Shown here one piece after another: positions 53,413 through 64,000 of a stretch of DNA of 64,000 nucleotides. Every line of letters begins with the position of its first letter. Position 1 is the stretch's first letter. Position numbers and translations under genes: made by a program. Source of the stretch: Volvox africanus (lineage: Eukaryota > Chlorophyta > Chlorophyceae > Chlamydomonadales > Volvocaceae). The stretch lies in assembly GCA_030268105.1 (NCBI GenBank), contig BSDZ01000004.1, positions 2,901,001-2,965,000 of the forward strand, given 5' to 3'. Below the pieces are notes generated by a model. That model was given only the letters and a program-made list of their open reading frames with translations. It did not search any database and had not been told where the DNA came from.

Positions 53413-53776
53413 ATGGCAAGCGACAATGACACTCACCGCAGCCCTTTAGACACCTTCGCAGAGGATCTCGGCCGCGCGGTTCTGGACCCCGCCGCTTCCA
53501 GTTTGTGAATGTAGACACCTGCTGATAAATAGTTGCTGCATTCTCGTTGCGAATCTGGCACTGTGAGTTGCAGGTGAACGTACGCCAACACTGAATGCGG
53601 TATTGGCTGGACAATATTTGAACGAGGAACAAATCAAGGCTTTGATCCAGAAAACTACTGAAATAAAGGACAACCTAACGGACTATATCGTTTATCTCCT
53701 TGGTCTACTCGGGAGCTCTGTCGGTACACGAATAGTCACAAATTCCTCTTACGTTACGTTGCTCTCAGGTTTATAG
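53413..53776 (+). CDS. ORF0, spliced (family 2 version)
   Basis: Exon 1 is 88 nt from ATG 53413 (MASDNDTH...PLDTFAEDLGRAVLD), the intron is 73 nt (53501-53573, GTTTGT...TTGCAG), and exon 2 is 53574-53776. The predicted product has 96 residues. The exon 1 length, intron phase and splice boundaries match family 1 although exon 2 is strongly diverged. The shared core TTEI..L..Y...LL.LL..SVG survives. This cross-family conservation is the main support for ORF0 being a real gene. Here it ends before gag. Confidence 0.55.
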
Positions 53777-53810
53777 TAAATTCCTGTCTGCCCGAATAAG
53801 CTCGTGCTTC

Positions 53811-55049
53811 ATGTCGGGACGCGAAGATAGTTCCTATCTGGGCACCGCCAGCCAGCCCGATGGCGGCCTCGCTACTAGAACTGCTTTTGCTGATCCCGAT
53901 ACCGTTGGGATTCGTCTTATGTCTGATCCTACCGTCCTTCAGACCCCTTCGCATTTGATTGTACCACTGTCGGCAGCGGCTACAACAAGTGAGGGAGTCG
54001 GAGTACAACAGGCCCCGGTAACACCCGCGGTTCAAGAACCCGTCGGAATACCGGAGGTAATGAAGTTGACTATCCCCGTGCCTAAGCTCAATATTTCCGC
54101 TGACGAAAAGGCAAAGAATTCAGGACATAGCGTCGCGGATAGGACACGGGCTTACGTTCGTGATGCTAGGCAGTATTTGCAAGCGGTGCACGGCGGGGGA
54201 TGCGACTCCATTAAATGCCTGTTTGTCGGGAATACCCTCGAGGGTGTTGCCAAGGACTGGTATGATGAATGGACAACCGCTAGGGGCAAGTATACGTTTG
54301 ATAACTTGATCGATGCTCTTCTCGCTCGCTTTGCTACAGAAGTTCGCTCGTGTGGCAACGAGGCTCGTAAGACGCTGGCACAAGGCACGTACCACATGCG
54401 TCCACACGAAACTGTTCCTGCTTATCAGTCCCACTTTGAGGCGCTGATAACACCTATCGTTAACTTTCCTGAAGAGGATCGTATCTTTTGGTTCCATCGC
54501 GGTCTTACTGAATCCCTTGCACGATGGTGCGCCACTGACCTTAGCGGAATTCCTTTCCAATCTTATGATGCCTTGGTAGCTTTTGCTAGAGGTGCAGAAG
54601 TTAGACATTTGGCAGGCAAGGACGTTAAACAATTTAACCCTCGCGTTCACGTGATGTGAGCGCAGGAACTGCCTTCGGAGTTGACACCGAAGGACCAGGG
54701 TCCTGACCGCCAACGCCCTGCGGCAACCGTGCATACCGTTCGTAAGGAAAGGAGGTATGACAATCACGGACGCCACAACCCAAGTAATCGTGGGTCTGCG
54801 GGAGCTGGGCCGAGCTCTGGCCATGCTAAAGGCAAACGAAGAGGGAGCACGCCATCTGTAGCTGCAATGCAGAACGCGGCTCCTAGTGTTAAGAAACCCT
54901 GGACAGATGATCCGTACATGCAAAAGTGGGAGTGCCGACGCTCGGAGTTTGACCGTCGGAAGTTTGCTAATCTTTGTTTGCGGTGTGCGGGAGAACACCC
55001 TACCCGCGAGTGCCCCCTTTTGCCACCTTTCGTACCGAAGACGACCTAG
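53811..55049 (+). pseudogene. gag: Gag polyprotein (element G), one stop
   Basis: Family-2 Gag with a capsid-type region (FVGNTLEGVAKDWYDEW, ETVPAYQSHFEALITP), a basic linker and a C-terminal zinc knuckle CLRCAGEHPTREC (CX2CX3HX4C). ATG 53811. TGA at 54657-54659 interrupts it; the same frame resumes and ends at TAG 55047-55049. Confidence 0.85.
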
Positions 55050-55088
55050 GAAGTTGCCCGGGATGTGGAGGAAGGGACTTCTCCCGGG
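55047..55088 (+). promoter_or_regulatory. Gag-Pol UAG readthrough signal (element G)
   Basis: TAG, 7-nt spacer GAAGTTG, CCCGGG (55057-55062), 20-nt loop, CCCGGG (55083-55088). The arms and all distances equal those of family 1 while the loop and flanks differ. Confidence 0.65.
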
Positions 55089-55703
55089 ATAGAAGAAGGT
55101 GAATGTGGCCGCTGGCCGTCGTTACTCCCTACAGTGAGGGCCCTTTTACCTGCTGTTTTCGGACAAATCGAGCGGGCTATCAAGCGACGTTTTTTGCTCG
55201 ACGGACGCACGGGACTAAACCACTTCGACCCGTTGTGTAATTTATTTGCGCCGCGTTGCCCCCTTTCTTCCCTCGATTTATCGGGCCACACTTCTCTACT
55301 AATCCCTTCATCTTTCCGTGAGCTGTGCGAACAGCTCGCCAGGTACAAGAAGTACCGCCGTCGAAATCCGGACACTGCAGCTTGCATATTAATTCCCTCT
55401 TTTTGCCAACGTAAAGTGGCGTCTTTGTTGGAAGGTATGCAATGTGTCCTCCGATTCGAGTCGGGCACCGCTCTGTTTAACGGTGTGGATGTGACGGGCA
55501 AACCGACGATGTTGCCTAAACTACCTTACGCTGCTGAAGTGTGGTTTGAGGCTCCTCTTTTGAGTCCTACCAGGTTCGAGCCTGCTATAGGATCCCTTTT
55601 ATTGTCTGCGGAGTCGACTCCGACAGGGAATCGCGTCCCTATTATCGAGATCGGCCTCGGAGGTCGACTGATGAAGGCGCTTGTGGATACTGGCGCCAGT
55701 GAC

Positions 55704-56562
55704 GACTTCATCTCAGCAAAGGAGGTGAATGTGTTGGGGTCGACCCCACAGTCGTCTGATTGTGACAGGTTACCCTCGTTGATGAGGGTAAGCATCCCAT
55801 CGTGGGCAGGATCACCCTTAGTCGTCGAAGGACCCAATGTTAGGGCCCAATGAGTGCACCAAGGTCTCTCGGAGACAGCACTACATGGACATTGGGTGCC
55901 GCAACATAACGACAGTACCGCGCGCGCATCGATATGGAGTCCACCACAATTGGCCGTTGTGCAAAAGGGAACCTATCGCCTAAGGTACCTTTCCTGTCGT
56001 ACCAAGATGTCACACCAGAGGAGGGCGGAACTGTTGCGGAGCCTGAGGTTAACTTCGCTTTGGCGGCGATCGTCAGCGGAAATCAAGATCCCAAGCTAAT
56101 TGGGCGCAAAGAAACCGATCGGATGATACGGAAAGGCGCCCATGTGTTGCTTGTGAGGCCACGGGTGCAATCGAATGCTACCACCGCGCAGTCCACCGTG
56201 AAGGATCTTGAGGTCGAAGCCCTCCTGCATAAATATGCTGATGTCTTTGGCGACATCCCAGGGCTCCCACCTATGTTACCTGCTGACCATCTGATCCCTC
56301 TTGTGCTCGAGCACAACCCGTTTCACAACCTATGTACAGGTTAAGCTCGCTAAAGTTCAGCGGATGAAATGGCAAGTGAGGGATCTGCTCGCAAAGGGTA
56401 TGGTTCGGCCCAGCACATCGTCATATTCTGCACCGATATTGTTTGTCGGTAAGAAGGATGGGACGTTGCATATGTGCATTGATTGTCGGGGCTTGAATGC
56501 GACTACGAATGAAAATCGCTACCCTTTGCCACGCGTTGATGACCTGCTCGATGCCACGCGTT
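55704..56562 (+). repeat. Internal tandem duplication in element G, copy 1
   Basis: An 859-bp unit from GACTTCATCTCAGCAAAGG to GATGCCACGCG, repeated from 56563. The 12-mer GCCACGCGTTGA occurs at 56528-56539 and again at the junction (56553-56564). Confidence 0.85.
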
Positions 56563-57363
56563 GACTTCATCTCGGCAAAGGAGGTGAATGATTTGGGGTT
56601 GACCCCTCAGTCGTCTGATTGTGCACAGGTTACCCTCGCTAATGGAGGAAAGCATCCCATCGTGGGCAGGATCACCCTGAGCCTATCGATAGGCCCTCTG
56701 CGTGTTAGGGCCCAACCGTATGTGCTACAAGGTCTCTCGGAGACAGCACAGTACATTCTGGGTGCCGCGACATAACGACAGTACCGCGCGCGCATCGATA
56801 TGGAGTCCACCACAATTGGCCGTTGTGCAAAAGGGAACCTATCGCCTAAGGTACCTTTCCTGTCGTACCAAGATGTCACACCAGAGGAGGGCGGAACTGT
56901 TGCGGAGCCTGAGGTTAACTTCGCTTTGACGGTGATCGTCAGCGGAAAACAAGAACCCAAGCTAATTGGGCGCAAAGAAACCGATCGGATGATACGGAAA
57001 GGCGCCCATGTGTTGCTTGTGAGGCCACGGGTGCAATCGAATGCTACCACCGCGCAGTCCACCATGAAGAATCTTGAGGTCGAAGCCCTCCTGCATAAAT
57101 ATGCTGATGTTTTTCATGACATCCCAGGGCTCCCACCTATGCGGCCTGTTGACCATACAATCCCTCTTGTGCCCGGAGCACAACCCGTTTCACAACCTAT
57201 GTACAGGTTAAGCCCGTTGGAGCTGGATGACGTGAAACGGCAAGTGAGGGATCTGCTCGCAAAGGGTATAATTCGGCCCAGCACATCGCCATATTCTGCA
57301 CCGATACTGTTTGTCGGTAAGAAGGATGGGACGTTGCTTATGTGCATTAATTATAGGGGCTTG
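56563..57363 (+). repeat. Internal tandem duplication in element G, copy 2
   Basis: Second copy, better preserved in frame, cut off by element H before its end. Confidence 0.85.
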
Positions 57364-58197
57364 TGTTGTACCTCTCCTTCGTGTTTGCTCATAAGTATCT
57401 GCGCGTCTGAAGGCTTGCGACACCAATGCGCGAGCACTTGCAAGTACAGCAAGACAAGCGCGAGCAAACAGAGACAGCGGAAGACTTCAAGACAAGAAGA
57501 GATATAACTTACAGTCTTACAGATCGAAGCGGTGCAATGGACGTAATCGCCGTCAGCGCCGGAAGCAAGCAATCATCACGCGGTGGTGATTAGCGAAGTT
57601 CAGGCTTAGCTCGGGCTAAGTAGAATAGCGTATAGCAATAATAATGTAGAACACACGAGTGTTCTCCGGTATAGAATGTCTTATCTTGCTTAGCCGTCCT
57701 CGCATCTGTTATACTCGCAGCATCGCAATGTCGTACGATTCACACTAGGAGGCCGATCCTAAGTGTGACAACCCTACTGCGTATAGGCGATGTCCAAGCA
57801 TAACAACGTATAAGCCTTTCTGGCATTCGCATGATGCAAGGGTCCGAATAACGATATTCGGTTGCAAGGCATGCATCGCGACGAGTGCGGCGCTCTCAAC
57901 GTGTGCTGTAATGAAGTAATATTATACCAGATAATATTACTTATCGTTTCATAGCACGAGCATAATGCGCACTTCAATGATTCGGTATTTCATGCATGCT
58001 AGGCGGATTTGCCATGATGCGATGTCGCGATGGATAATGATAACATATCAAATGCACATATAAATGTATGCGAATACATCTATATCATGCAGGTTCATTC
58101 ATATGCAATAGTCATTCATGCGTTCATCAAGATAACACTTCGCCTTGTAGGGTCGCATCGACCTACGCATTGGCGGGAAACGAACCGTAGCACAACA
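57364..58197 (-). repeat. 3' LTR of element H (834 bp)
   Basis: The minus strand reads TGTTGTGCTACGG (from 58197) to GGTACAACA (to 57364). Confidence 0.92.
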
Positions 58198-58256
58198 ATT
58201 ATCCCCCCTCCCGTATGCAGCGTCCTCGCTGCTTCATACAGCATCGACTGCAAGGG

Positions 58257-59508
58257 TCATTGGGCTTGCGTGGCACGTTTGCGGGCTTCTTCGAGCAGGG
58301 GCTTCATGTCCTGCGAGAAGTTGCGTGCCGGTTCCCATGAGTTGTGCTCGCTGGTATACCCTGTCCACTTGACCAAGTACTCGTGTACTGTCCGCTTACG
58401 TCGGTGTGGGCCCACACGACGCGCGCGATAATCTAACACCCGCTTCACATCGTAAAACTTCTGTTTACCGGCGATCCAGGTCTCGGGAACTGGTTTGATC
58501 ACTGCAGGGGCGTTAGAAGGCTCAGGGACGGGTTCCGTACCACGATAGGGACGAACAAGCGATACGTGAAACGTGGGGTGAATGGTCATATCAGCGGGCA
58601 ATGCAAGCTCCACAGCCACATTTCCAACCATGCGCACGACAGGATACGGACCAATCCAGCGGGGTAAGAGTTTTCGGGATCCGTCGGCCAAGGAACGCAA
58701 GTTCTTGGTGCTTAGCAACACGAGTTGCCCTTCCGAAAACGTCACATCCTGCTTGGATTTGTTGTAGTATTCCGTAGTTCGTTGCTGCGCCGTGTCCAAA
58801 CACGACTTCGCGTCTGTGATTCGGGATATAAAAGACTTGGCAAAAAGTTTAGCAGCAGGCACGTTCACTTCCAACTCACGCCACACGGGTAGTGCGGGAT
58901 GAAACCCGTAGTTAAGAAAGAACGGACTTTTGCCTGTAGAGCGGTTAACAGCGTTGTTAAGCGCGAATTCTGCCGCAGTCAAATATGTATCCCAAATGAG
59001 TGGTGTGCGACCAGCATAAATGTGCAACATATCACCCAACGTGCGGTTTGTGCGTTCGGTTTGACCATCAGTCTGCGGGTGGTACGCTGTGCTCAGGTTG
59101 ACGCGCATGCCAACTAGCTTGCAGAGCGCTTCCCAAAACTTAGACGTGAACTGCCCACCGCGGTCCGAGATCACATTTTTGGGAACCCCGTGTAACCGAA
59201 CCACATTGTCGAAAAACAAACGTGCGGTTTGTTCAGCCGTGCAGGATGATGTGCATGGTGCTAGGTGGACCATCTTAGTCAGGCGATCAACCATTACGAA
59301 CACCACATCATATCCCCCCTCAGTTTTGGGCAGCGCGACTACGAAGTCCATGGAAACACTTTCCCAAGGCGCATCCGGGACAGGCAACGGTTGCAACAAC
59401 CCATGACCCTTACCGGACAAAGCCTTATTGCGCTGGCACAGACTGCATGTCTGTACGAAGTTCGCCGCATCGTTAGCCAAACGAGACCACCAAAAGGAAC
59501 GTTGCACC
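58257..59508 (-). CDS. pol: Integrase-chromodomain part of Pol (element H)
   Basis: An open frame of 416 codons without damage. It begins inside the integrase zinc domain (CSLCQRNKALSG) and contains the D,D,E core ([43 protein letters not shown]). GPY/F (RWIGPYPVVRMVG) and the chromodomain (HEYLVKWTGYTSEHNSWEP) follow. Chromodomains of this group direct integration to marked chromatin. The upstream RT and RNase H would be on the far side of element I. Confidence 0.88.
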
Positions 59509-60332
59509 TGTTGTGCTACGGTTAGTTTCCCGCCGATGCGTAGGTCGATGTGATCCTACAAGGCGAAGTGCTATTGTGATGAACACATTGCATATGAATG
59601 AATCTGCATGATATAAATGTATTCGTGTACATTTATATATGCATTTGGCATGTTGTCATTATCCATCGCGACATCGCATCATGGCAAATCCGCCTAGCAT
59701 GCATGAAAGCCCGAAGCATTGAAGTGCGCATTATGCTCGTGCTACGAAACGATAAGTAATGTTATCTGATATAATATTACTTCATTACAGCACACGTTGA
59801 GAGCGCCGCACTCGTCGCGATACATGCCCTGCAACCGGATATCGTTATCCGGACCCTTGCATCATGCGAATGCCGGAAAGGCTTATACATTGTTATACGT
59901 AGACATCGCCTATACGCAGTAGGGTTGTCACACTTAGGATCGGCCTCCTGATGTGAATCGTACGGCATTGCGATGCTGCGAGTATAACAGATGCGAGGAC
60001 GGCTAAGCAAAATAAGACATTCGATACCGGAGAACACTTGTGTGTTCTATATTACTATTGCTATACGCTATTCTACTTAGCCCGAGCTAAGCCTGAACTT
60101 CGCTAATCACCGCCGCGTGATGATTACTTGCTTCCGGCGCTGACGGCGATTTCGTCCATTGCATCGTTCTGATCTGTAAGACTGTAAGTTATATTTCTCT
60201 TCGTCTTGAAGTCTTCCGCTGTCTCTGTTTGCTCTCGCTTGCCTTGCTGTACTTGCAAGTGCTCGCGCATCGGTGTCGAAAGTCTCCAGACATGCAGATA
60301 CTTATGAGCAAACGCGAACGAGAGGTACAACA
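59509..60332 (+). repeat. 5' LTR of element I (824 bp)
   Basis: TGTTGTGCTACGG to GGTACAACA, the same length as the LTR of D and closer to it than to B. The primer-binding site TGGTATCGAGACAGG follows at 60336-60350. Confidence 0.92.
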
Positions 60333-60399
60333 ATTTGGTATCGAGACAGGTTCGTTGCCTAACTGTCTCTCTTTGTCTAATCGGAAGTAGGTTCTTTCT

Positions 60400-60833
60400 A
60401 TGGCGAGTTCCAGCGATGAACCACGAGGACCGCTAGATACTTTTGCCGAAGACCTAGGCCGCGCCGTTTTGGACGCCGCCGCTTCCGGTTTGTAATTGTT
60501 TAATTGCTTTTACTTAGATTGCTGCACTTGTTGTGTAAGTGTACGCTCTGAGTCGCAGGTAATCTCAGTGCACCGGCATTGCTTGCTGCGGCGACTGAGA
60601 CCGGCTTTCGTCCGGACCAGTTGGCGACTCTCATTGCCCAAACTACAGAGATCAGGACTCAGCTGGGCAAGTACTTGCTGAGTTTACTGAATCTTCTCAA
60701 GAGTACTGTTGGTAGGCTCACCGAATCGCTTTGTACTCTTGCCTTTGCGATAGAAGTCGGCTTCTATTACGCAAACCTAGGGTATCGTTTCGTGCTCCAT
60801 GTCCGCGGAACACGACGATACGCCGCACACTAG
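60400..60833 (+). CDS. ORF0, spliced (element I)
   Basis: Exon 1 60400-60487, intron 60488-60558 (71 nt), exon 2 60559-60833, overlapping the gag start by 35 nt. The frame is intact and nearly identical to D. Confidence 0.55.
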
Positions 60834-62034
60834 CCTAGCTAGCCAACCCGATTTTGTTGTGGCTGCTAGAGCGCCGGATAGAGGTCTTGAGACTGTTGGC
60901 ACGCTAGCCACTCAAGAGCCCCTTTTCCTTCAGACCCCTGCTCACTTAATTGTGCCACATTCAGCAGTGAACACGAATATGGACAACACTGCTGGACCAA
61001 GGGTTCTGCCATTACCTCAAGCTCGAGGGCATGATGACATCCCTGAGGTGATGAGATTGTCGATTCCCGTTCCTAGGCTCAATATTTCGCTGACCGACAA
61101 GACACCAGGGCATAGCATAGCCGATGCAACTCGTGCGTACGTGCGTGACGCTAAAAAGTATCTCCAGGCTGTTCATGGTGGCGATAATGACGGTATCAGG
61201 TGTCTCTTCGTTGGTAACACCCTCGAGGGCTCAGCGAAGGACTGGTATCGCAATTGGACCAACGCCCGGGGCAACTATACTTTTGACGAGTTGGTCGCCG
61301 CTTTGCTTGCACGATTCGCTACTGAGGTTCAAGCACGCGATGTGGAAGCTCGTAAGGTTTTGGCAGCCGGTAGCTACCACATGCGTCGGGATGAAAATGT
61401 ACCTGCGTACCAGTCACGCTTCGAAGCACTTGTGACTCCCATTGCTGACCTCACTGAATCCGAGCGTGTCTTTTGGTTTAGGCGAGGCCTGACGAAACTT
61501 TTGGCTAAATGGTGCGCTACTGACTTGGTTGGAGCGCAGATCAAGTCGTACGATGCTTTGGTCGCTTTTGCTAAGGGCACGGAGATACGACTCCTTGCCG
61601 GTGAGGAAGAAGTCAAGTCTGCCCCTCGTGCAAATGCCGTGCAAGTGCAGGATCTGCTTGGGGAAGCCGTAGCTCTTGACCAGGACTTCGGAGCGACCCG
61701 CCCCACGCCTACTGCCGCGACGTGACGCAGCAACCGGCAACGCCAGGCGCGCGGGGGCGCTAGCTCGGGTGTCCGTGGGTCAGGAGGAGCAGGTCCGAGC
61801 TCGGACCCGGCTAAAAACAGGAAGTGTGGTGGTGCACCGTCGACGGCAGCCGCACAGCGTTCCGACCCCAATGCGAAGCGGACTCGCACGGACGACACGT
61901 ATATGCCAAAATGGAATTGCAATCGTTCCGAATTCGAGCGTCGGAAAGCGGCCAACGTTTGTCTACGGTGTGCGGAGAGCCATTCCACTAAGGATTGCCC
62001 GCTAATGCCGCCGTTTGTACCTCAGCCGAAATAG
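60799..62034 (+). pseudogene. gag: Gag polyprotein (element I), one stop
   Basis: Family-1 Gag from ATG 60799. TGA at 61723-61725 replaces CGA in the basic linker. Beyond it the same frame continues through the zinc knuckle (CLRCAESHSTKDC) to TAG 62032-62034. Otherwise it is full length (411 codons). Confidence 0.88.
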
Positions 62035-62073
62035 GGGCTTGCCCGGGTTCCTGCGGAGGGGGCACCACCTGGG
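62032..62073 (+). promoter_or_regulatory. Gag-Pol UAG readthrough signal (element I)
   Basis: TAG 62032-62034, 7-nt spacer, CCCGGG (62042-62047), 20-nt loop, CCTGGG (62068-62073), paired with one G-U wobble as in D. Confidence 0.6.
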
Positions 62074-64000
62074 ATTTCTGAACTAACGCGTGGTCGGTGG
62101 TCATCCTTACGGCCAGCCGTTAAGGCATTGTTGCCTTGTGTACTTGGACACATCGAGCGAGTCATTGCGCGACGCATCACGCTTGACGGACGCACGGGAC
62201 TTCTCTGCTTCGACCCGTTGTGTAATTTGTTTACACCTCGCCGTCCCCTGTCGTCTATCGATCTGTCTAACCACGTGGTTTTGTTCATCCCCTCGTCTCT
62301 GCGTGAGATGTCGGAACAGTTGGCCATATACAGGAGGTGTAGGCGTCAATATCCAGGCACTGCCGCATGTGTTTTACTCCCCGCTTTCTGTCGGTGCAAG
62401 GCAGAGGCATCGCTAAGGGGTATGCGGCATGTCCACCGGTTCGAGCCGGGCACCGTTTTGCTTAATGGTGTGGATCGGGAGGGTACGCTGGCTCCGTGGC
62501 CAAGCACATCCTACTCGGTTGACGTTTGGTACGAAGCTCCTGACGGGGGTGCCGTAGGTTACGGACCCGCCCTAAGTGCACTGACGTTGTCTGCTGGGCA
62601 GTCGCTCGTAGATAACAGTGTCCCTGTGGTTCAGATCGGTTTGAATGGCCGTACTCTGAAGGCACTTGTTGACACCGGTGCCAGCGACGACTTCATCTCT
62701 GTCGCAGAGGTGAATGCGCTGGGGTTGTCCCCAGAGTCGTCTGATTGTCCACAGGTTACCCTTGCTGACGGGGTTAAGCATCCCATCGTGGGCAGGATCA
62801 CCCTTAGCCTATCGATAGGCCCTTTGCGTGTTGTGACCCGGCCGTACGTGCTGCAGGGCTTAGCAGAGACTGCACCGTACATAATGGGGTCGTCGACATT
62901 ATGACAGTACCGCGCGCGCATCGACATGGAGACCGCAACCCTGCATATGTGCAAGGGTACTCTGTCGATTAAGGTACCTTTCCTGTCGTTCGAACATGTC
63001 ACACCAAAGGAGGGCGAAACTGAGGCGGTGCCTATGGTTAATTTCGCTGTGACCGCAATGGCCGCGTGAATCGAACCAGAGCTAGTCGGGCGTAAGGAGG
63101 CCGTCCGTTTGTTACGGAAGGGTGCCCACGGACTGCTTTTAAGGCCGCGGGTGGGCTGTTGTGCCACCACCGCGCAGATTTCTGCGGATCCTGAGGTTGA
63201 GGCCCTACTGTCGCAGTATGAGGACTTCTTTAAAGATATCCCTGGCCTACCACCTATGCGTCCTGTTGATCACACAATCCCTCTCGTGCCTGGAGCGCAG
63301 CCTACGGCCCGGCCAATGTACAGGTTGAGTCCATTGGAGCTGGACGAGGTGAAGCGCCAGGTGACGGATTTGCTCGCGAAGGGTATGATACGCCCCAGCA
63401 CATCCCCGTATTCTGCACCGATTTTGTTTGTCGGTAAGAAGGATGGGACCTTGCGCATGTGCATTGATTACCGGGGGTTAAATGCGAATACGGTGAAAAA
63501 TCACTACCCTTTGCCACGTGTTGACGACCTGTTGGATAAGCTGAAGGGCTCGGCTTATTTTTCCTCAATTGACTTACAACAGGGCTACAATCAGATTCGC
63601 ATCGCTGCCTCTGATATCCCGAAAACCGCTTTTCGGACGCCCTTCGGTCACTTTGAGTATACGGTCCTATCATTTGGTTTGACTAATGCCCCTGCGACGT
63701 TTCAGGCGGTTATGGACCGAATGTTTAGGCCGTTTATCGACAGGTTCGTTGTTTGCTACCTGGATGACATCTTGGTATATTCTAAGACGCGCGAGGAGCA
63801 CTTGGAGCATCTTCGGCTCGTGCTCGACGTTATGAGGCGGGAGCAATTGTTTGCTAAACGCGCCAAATGCTTTTGGGCGCAGCCTCAGGTGGAATATTTG
63901 GGCCACATTGTGTCGGCCACCGGTGTGAAGATGGACCCGCGGAAGGTCGCCGTGGTTCGCGATTGGCCCGCGCCTCAGAACCTCACGGAGCTGCGTAAGT
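62035..64000 (+). pseudogene. pol: Pol polyprotein (element I), two stops, runs off the window
   Basis: In frame with gag. The protease is intact (VDTGASDDF). TGA at 62902-62904 and at 63067-63069 both replace CGA in the linker between protease and RT. From 63070 the frame is open to the window end and covers RT motifs [43 protein letters not shown] and the YLDD box (near 63760). Confidence 0.88.

Larger units (their letters stand above)
52530..57363 (+). mobile_element. Gypsy chromovirus element G (family 2), interrupted by H
   Basis: A distinct family with its own 815-bp LTR, diverged gag and pol, but the same architecture as family 1: primer-binding site, spliced ORF0, gag, UAG with stem-loop, pol in the same frame. 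It sits in RNase H of element F; the predicted target duplication is GCTAG (52525-52529). Pol contains an 859-bp tandem duplication and is interrupted at 57364 by the LTR of element H. Confidence 0.85.
55050..57363 (+). pseudogene. pol: Pol, protease and early RT (element G), duplicated and broken
   Basis: It continues in the gag frame (LLDGRTGL, then protease VDTGASDDF at about 55684-55710). The frame is then lost in the first copy of an internal duplication by indels around 55765-55860. The second copy restores protease-to-RT linker sequence and reaches RT motifs ([20 protein letters not shown]) before the LTR of H begins. No YLDD box remains in the window for this element. Confidence 0.8.
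57364..59508 (-). mobile_element. Gypsy chromovirus element H (family 1), 3' part
   Basis: Minus-strand 3' LTR (58197-57364), purine tract (58213-58198) and the integrase-chromodomain end of pol, up to the insertion of element I at 59509. It lies in RT of element G after GGGGCTTG; the predicted target duplication is GCTTG (57359-57363). Confidence 0.88.
59509..64000 (+). mobile_element. Gypsy chromovirus element I (family 1), 3' end outside window
   Basis: Innermost element of the stack: 5' LTR, primer-binding site, ORF0, gag, UAG and pol up to RT. It sits in the integrase zinc region of H after GTTGCACC; the predicted target duplication is GCACC (59504-59508). It keeps the RT region deleted in A and B, but has three CGA to TGA stops. 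Confidence 0.88.

Overview
This window is nuclear DNA of a eukaryote and is built almost entirely of transposable elements, many of them nested. The reasons are TG...CA long terminal repeats, chromodomain Ty3/gypsy (chromovirus) polyproteins, a Ty1/copia polyprotein, a DIRS/Ngaro-type tyrosine-recombinase retrotransposon, a LINE fragment, long AT microsatellites and probable short introns. There are no bacterial-style operons. The mix would suit an alga or other plant-like or protist genome, but the species cannot be settled from the sequence. No intact host gene is visible. Host-like traces are a jacalin-like lectin pseudogene (10326-10745) and one or two orphan signal-peptide exons (31123-31247 minus; 37570-37627 plus, weak).

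Layout. 1-5737: gypsy element A (family 1, plus), 5' end outside the window, inserted in gypsy element C (family 3), whose right part runs 5738-9660. 9661-10976: host-like DNA with the lectin relic, an (AT)n tract, a 42-bp palindrome and the head of a dispersed repeat L. 10977-17959: complete gypsy element B (family 1, plus) with 5-bp target duplication CAGCG, splitting repeat L. 17960-21826: the rest of L, a LINE 3' fragment (minus), a relic LTR and simple repeats. 21827-28960: a block of about 3.3 kb present twice, itself made of small dispersed repeats. 28961-32410: mostly unexplained AT-rich DNA with an integrase relic, a signal-peptide exon and a copia LTR relic. 32805-37558: a DIRS/Ngaro-like element (minus) with split direct repeats. 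37772-40050: the 3' half of a copia element (minus), cut by gypsy element D (family 1, minus, from 40051). D ends in a chimeric LTR (46655-46860) shared with gypsy element E (family 2, minus). From 47895 follows a Russian-doll stack: F (plus) sits in E, G (family 2, plus) in F, H (minus) in G, I (plus) in H. All right-hand halves of this stack lie beyond base 64000.

How the gypsy elements work. Families 1 and 2 share this order: LTR, primer-binding site TGGTATCGAGAC..., a small previously hidden ORF ('ORF0') interrupted by a 71-73 nt intron, gag, one UAG codon, then protease-RT-RNase H-integrase-chromodomain in the same frame, a purine tract and the 3' LTR. After the UAG both families keep a 7-nt spacer and a CCCGGG/CCCGGG (or CCUGGG) stem around a 20-nt loop. 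This is the layout expected of stop-codon readthrough for Gag-Pol. Every copy with substantial pol sequence, except the short H fragment, is broken by stops, frameshifts, a deletion or an insertion. Most nonsense codons are CGA to TGA, as expected from decay of methylated CpG.
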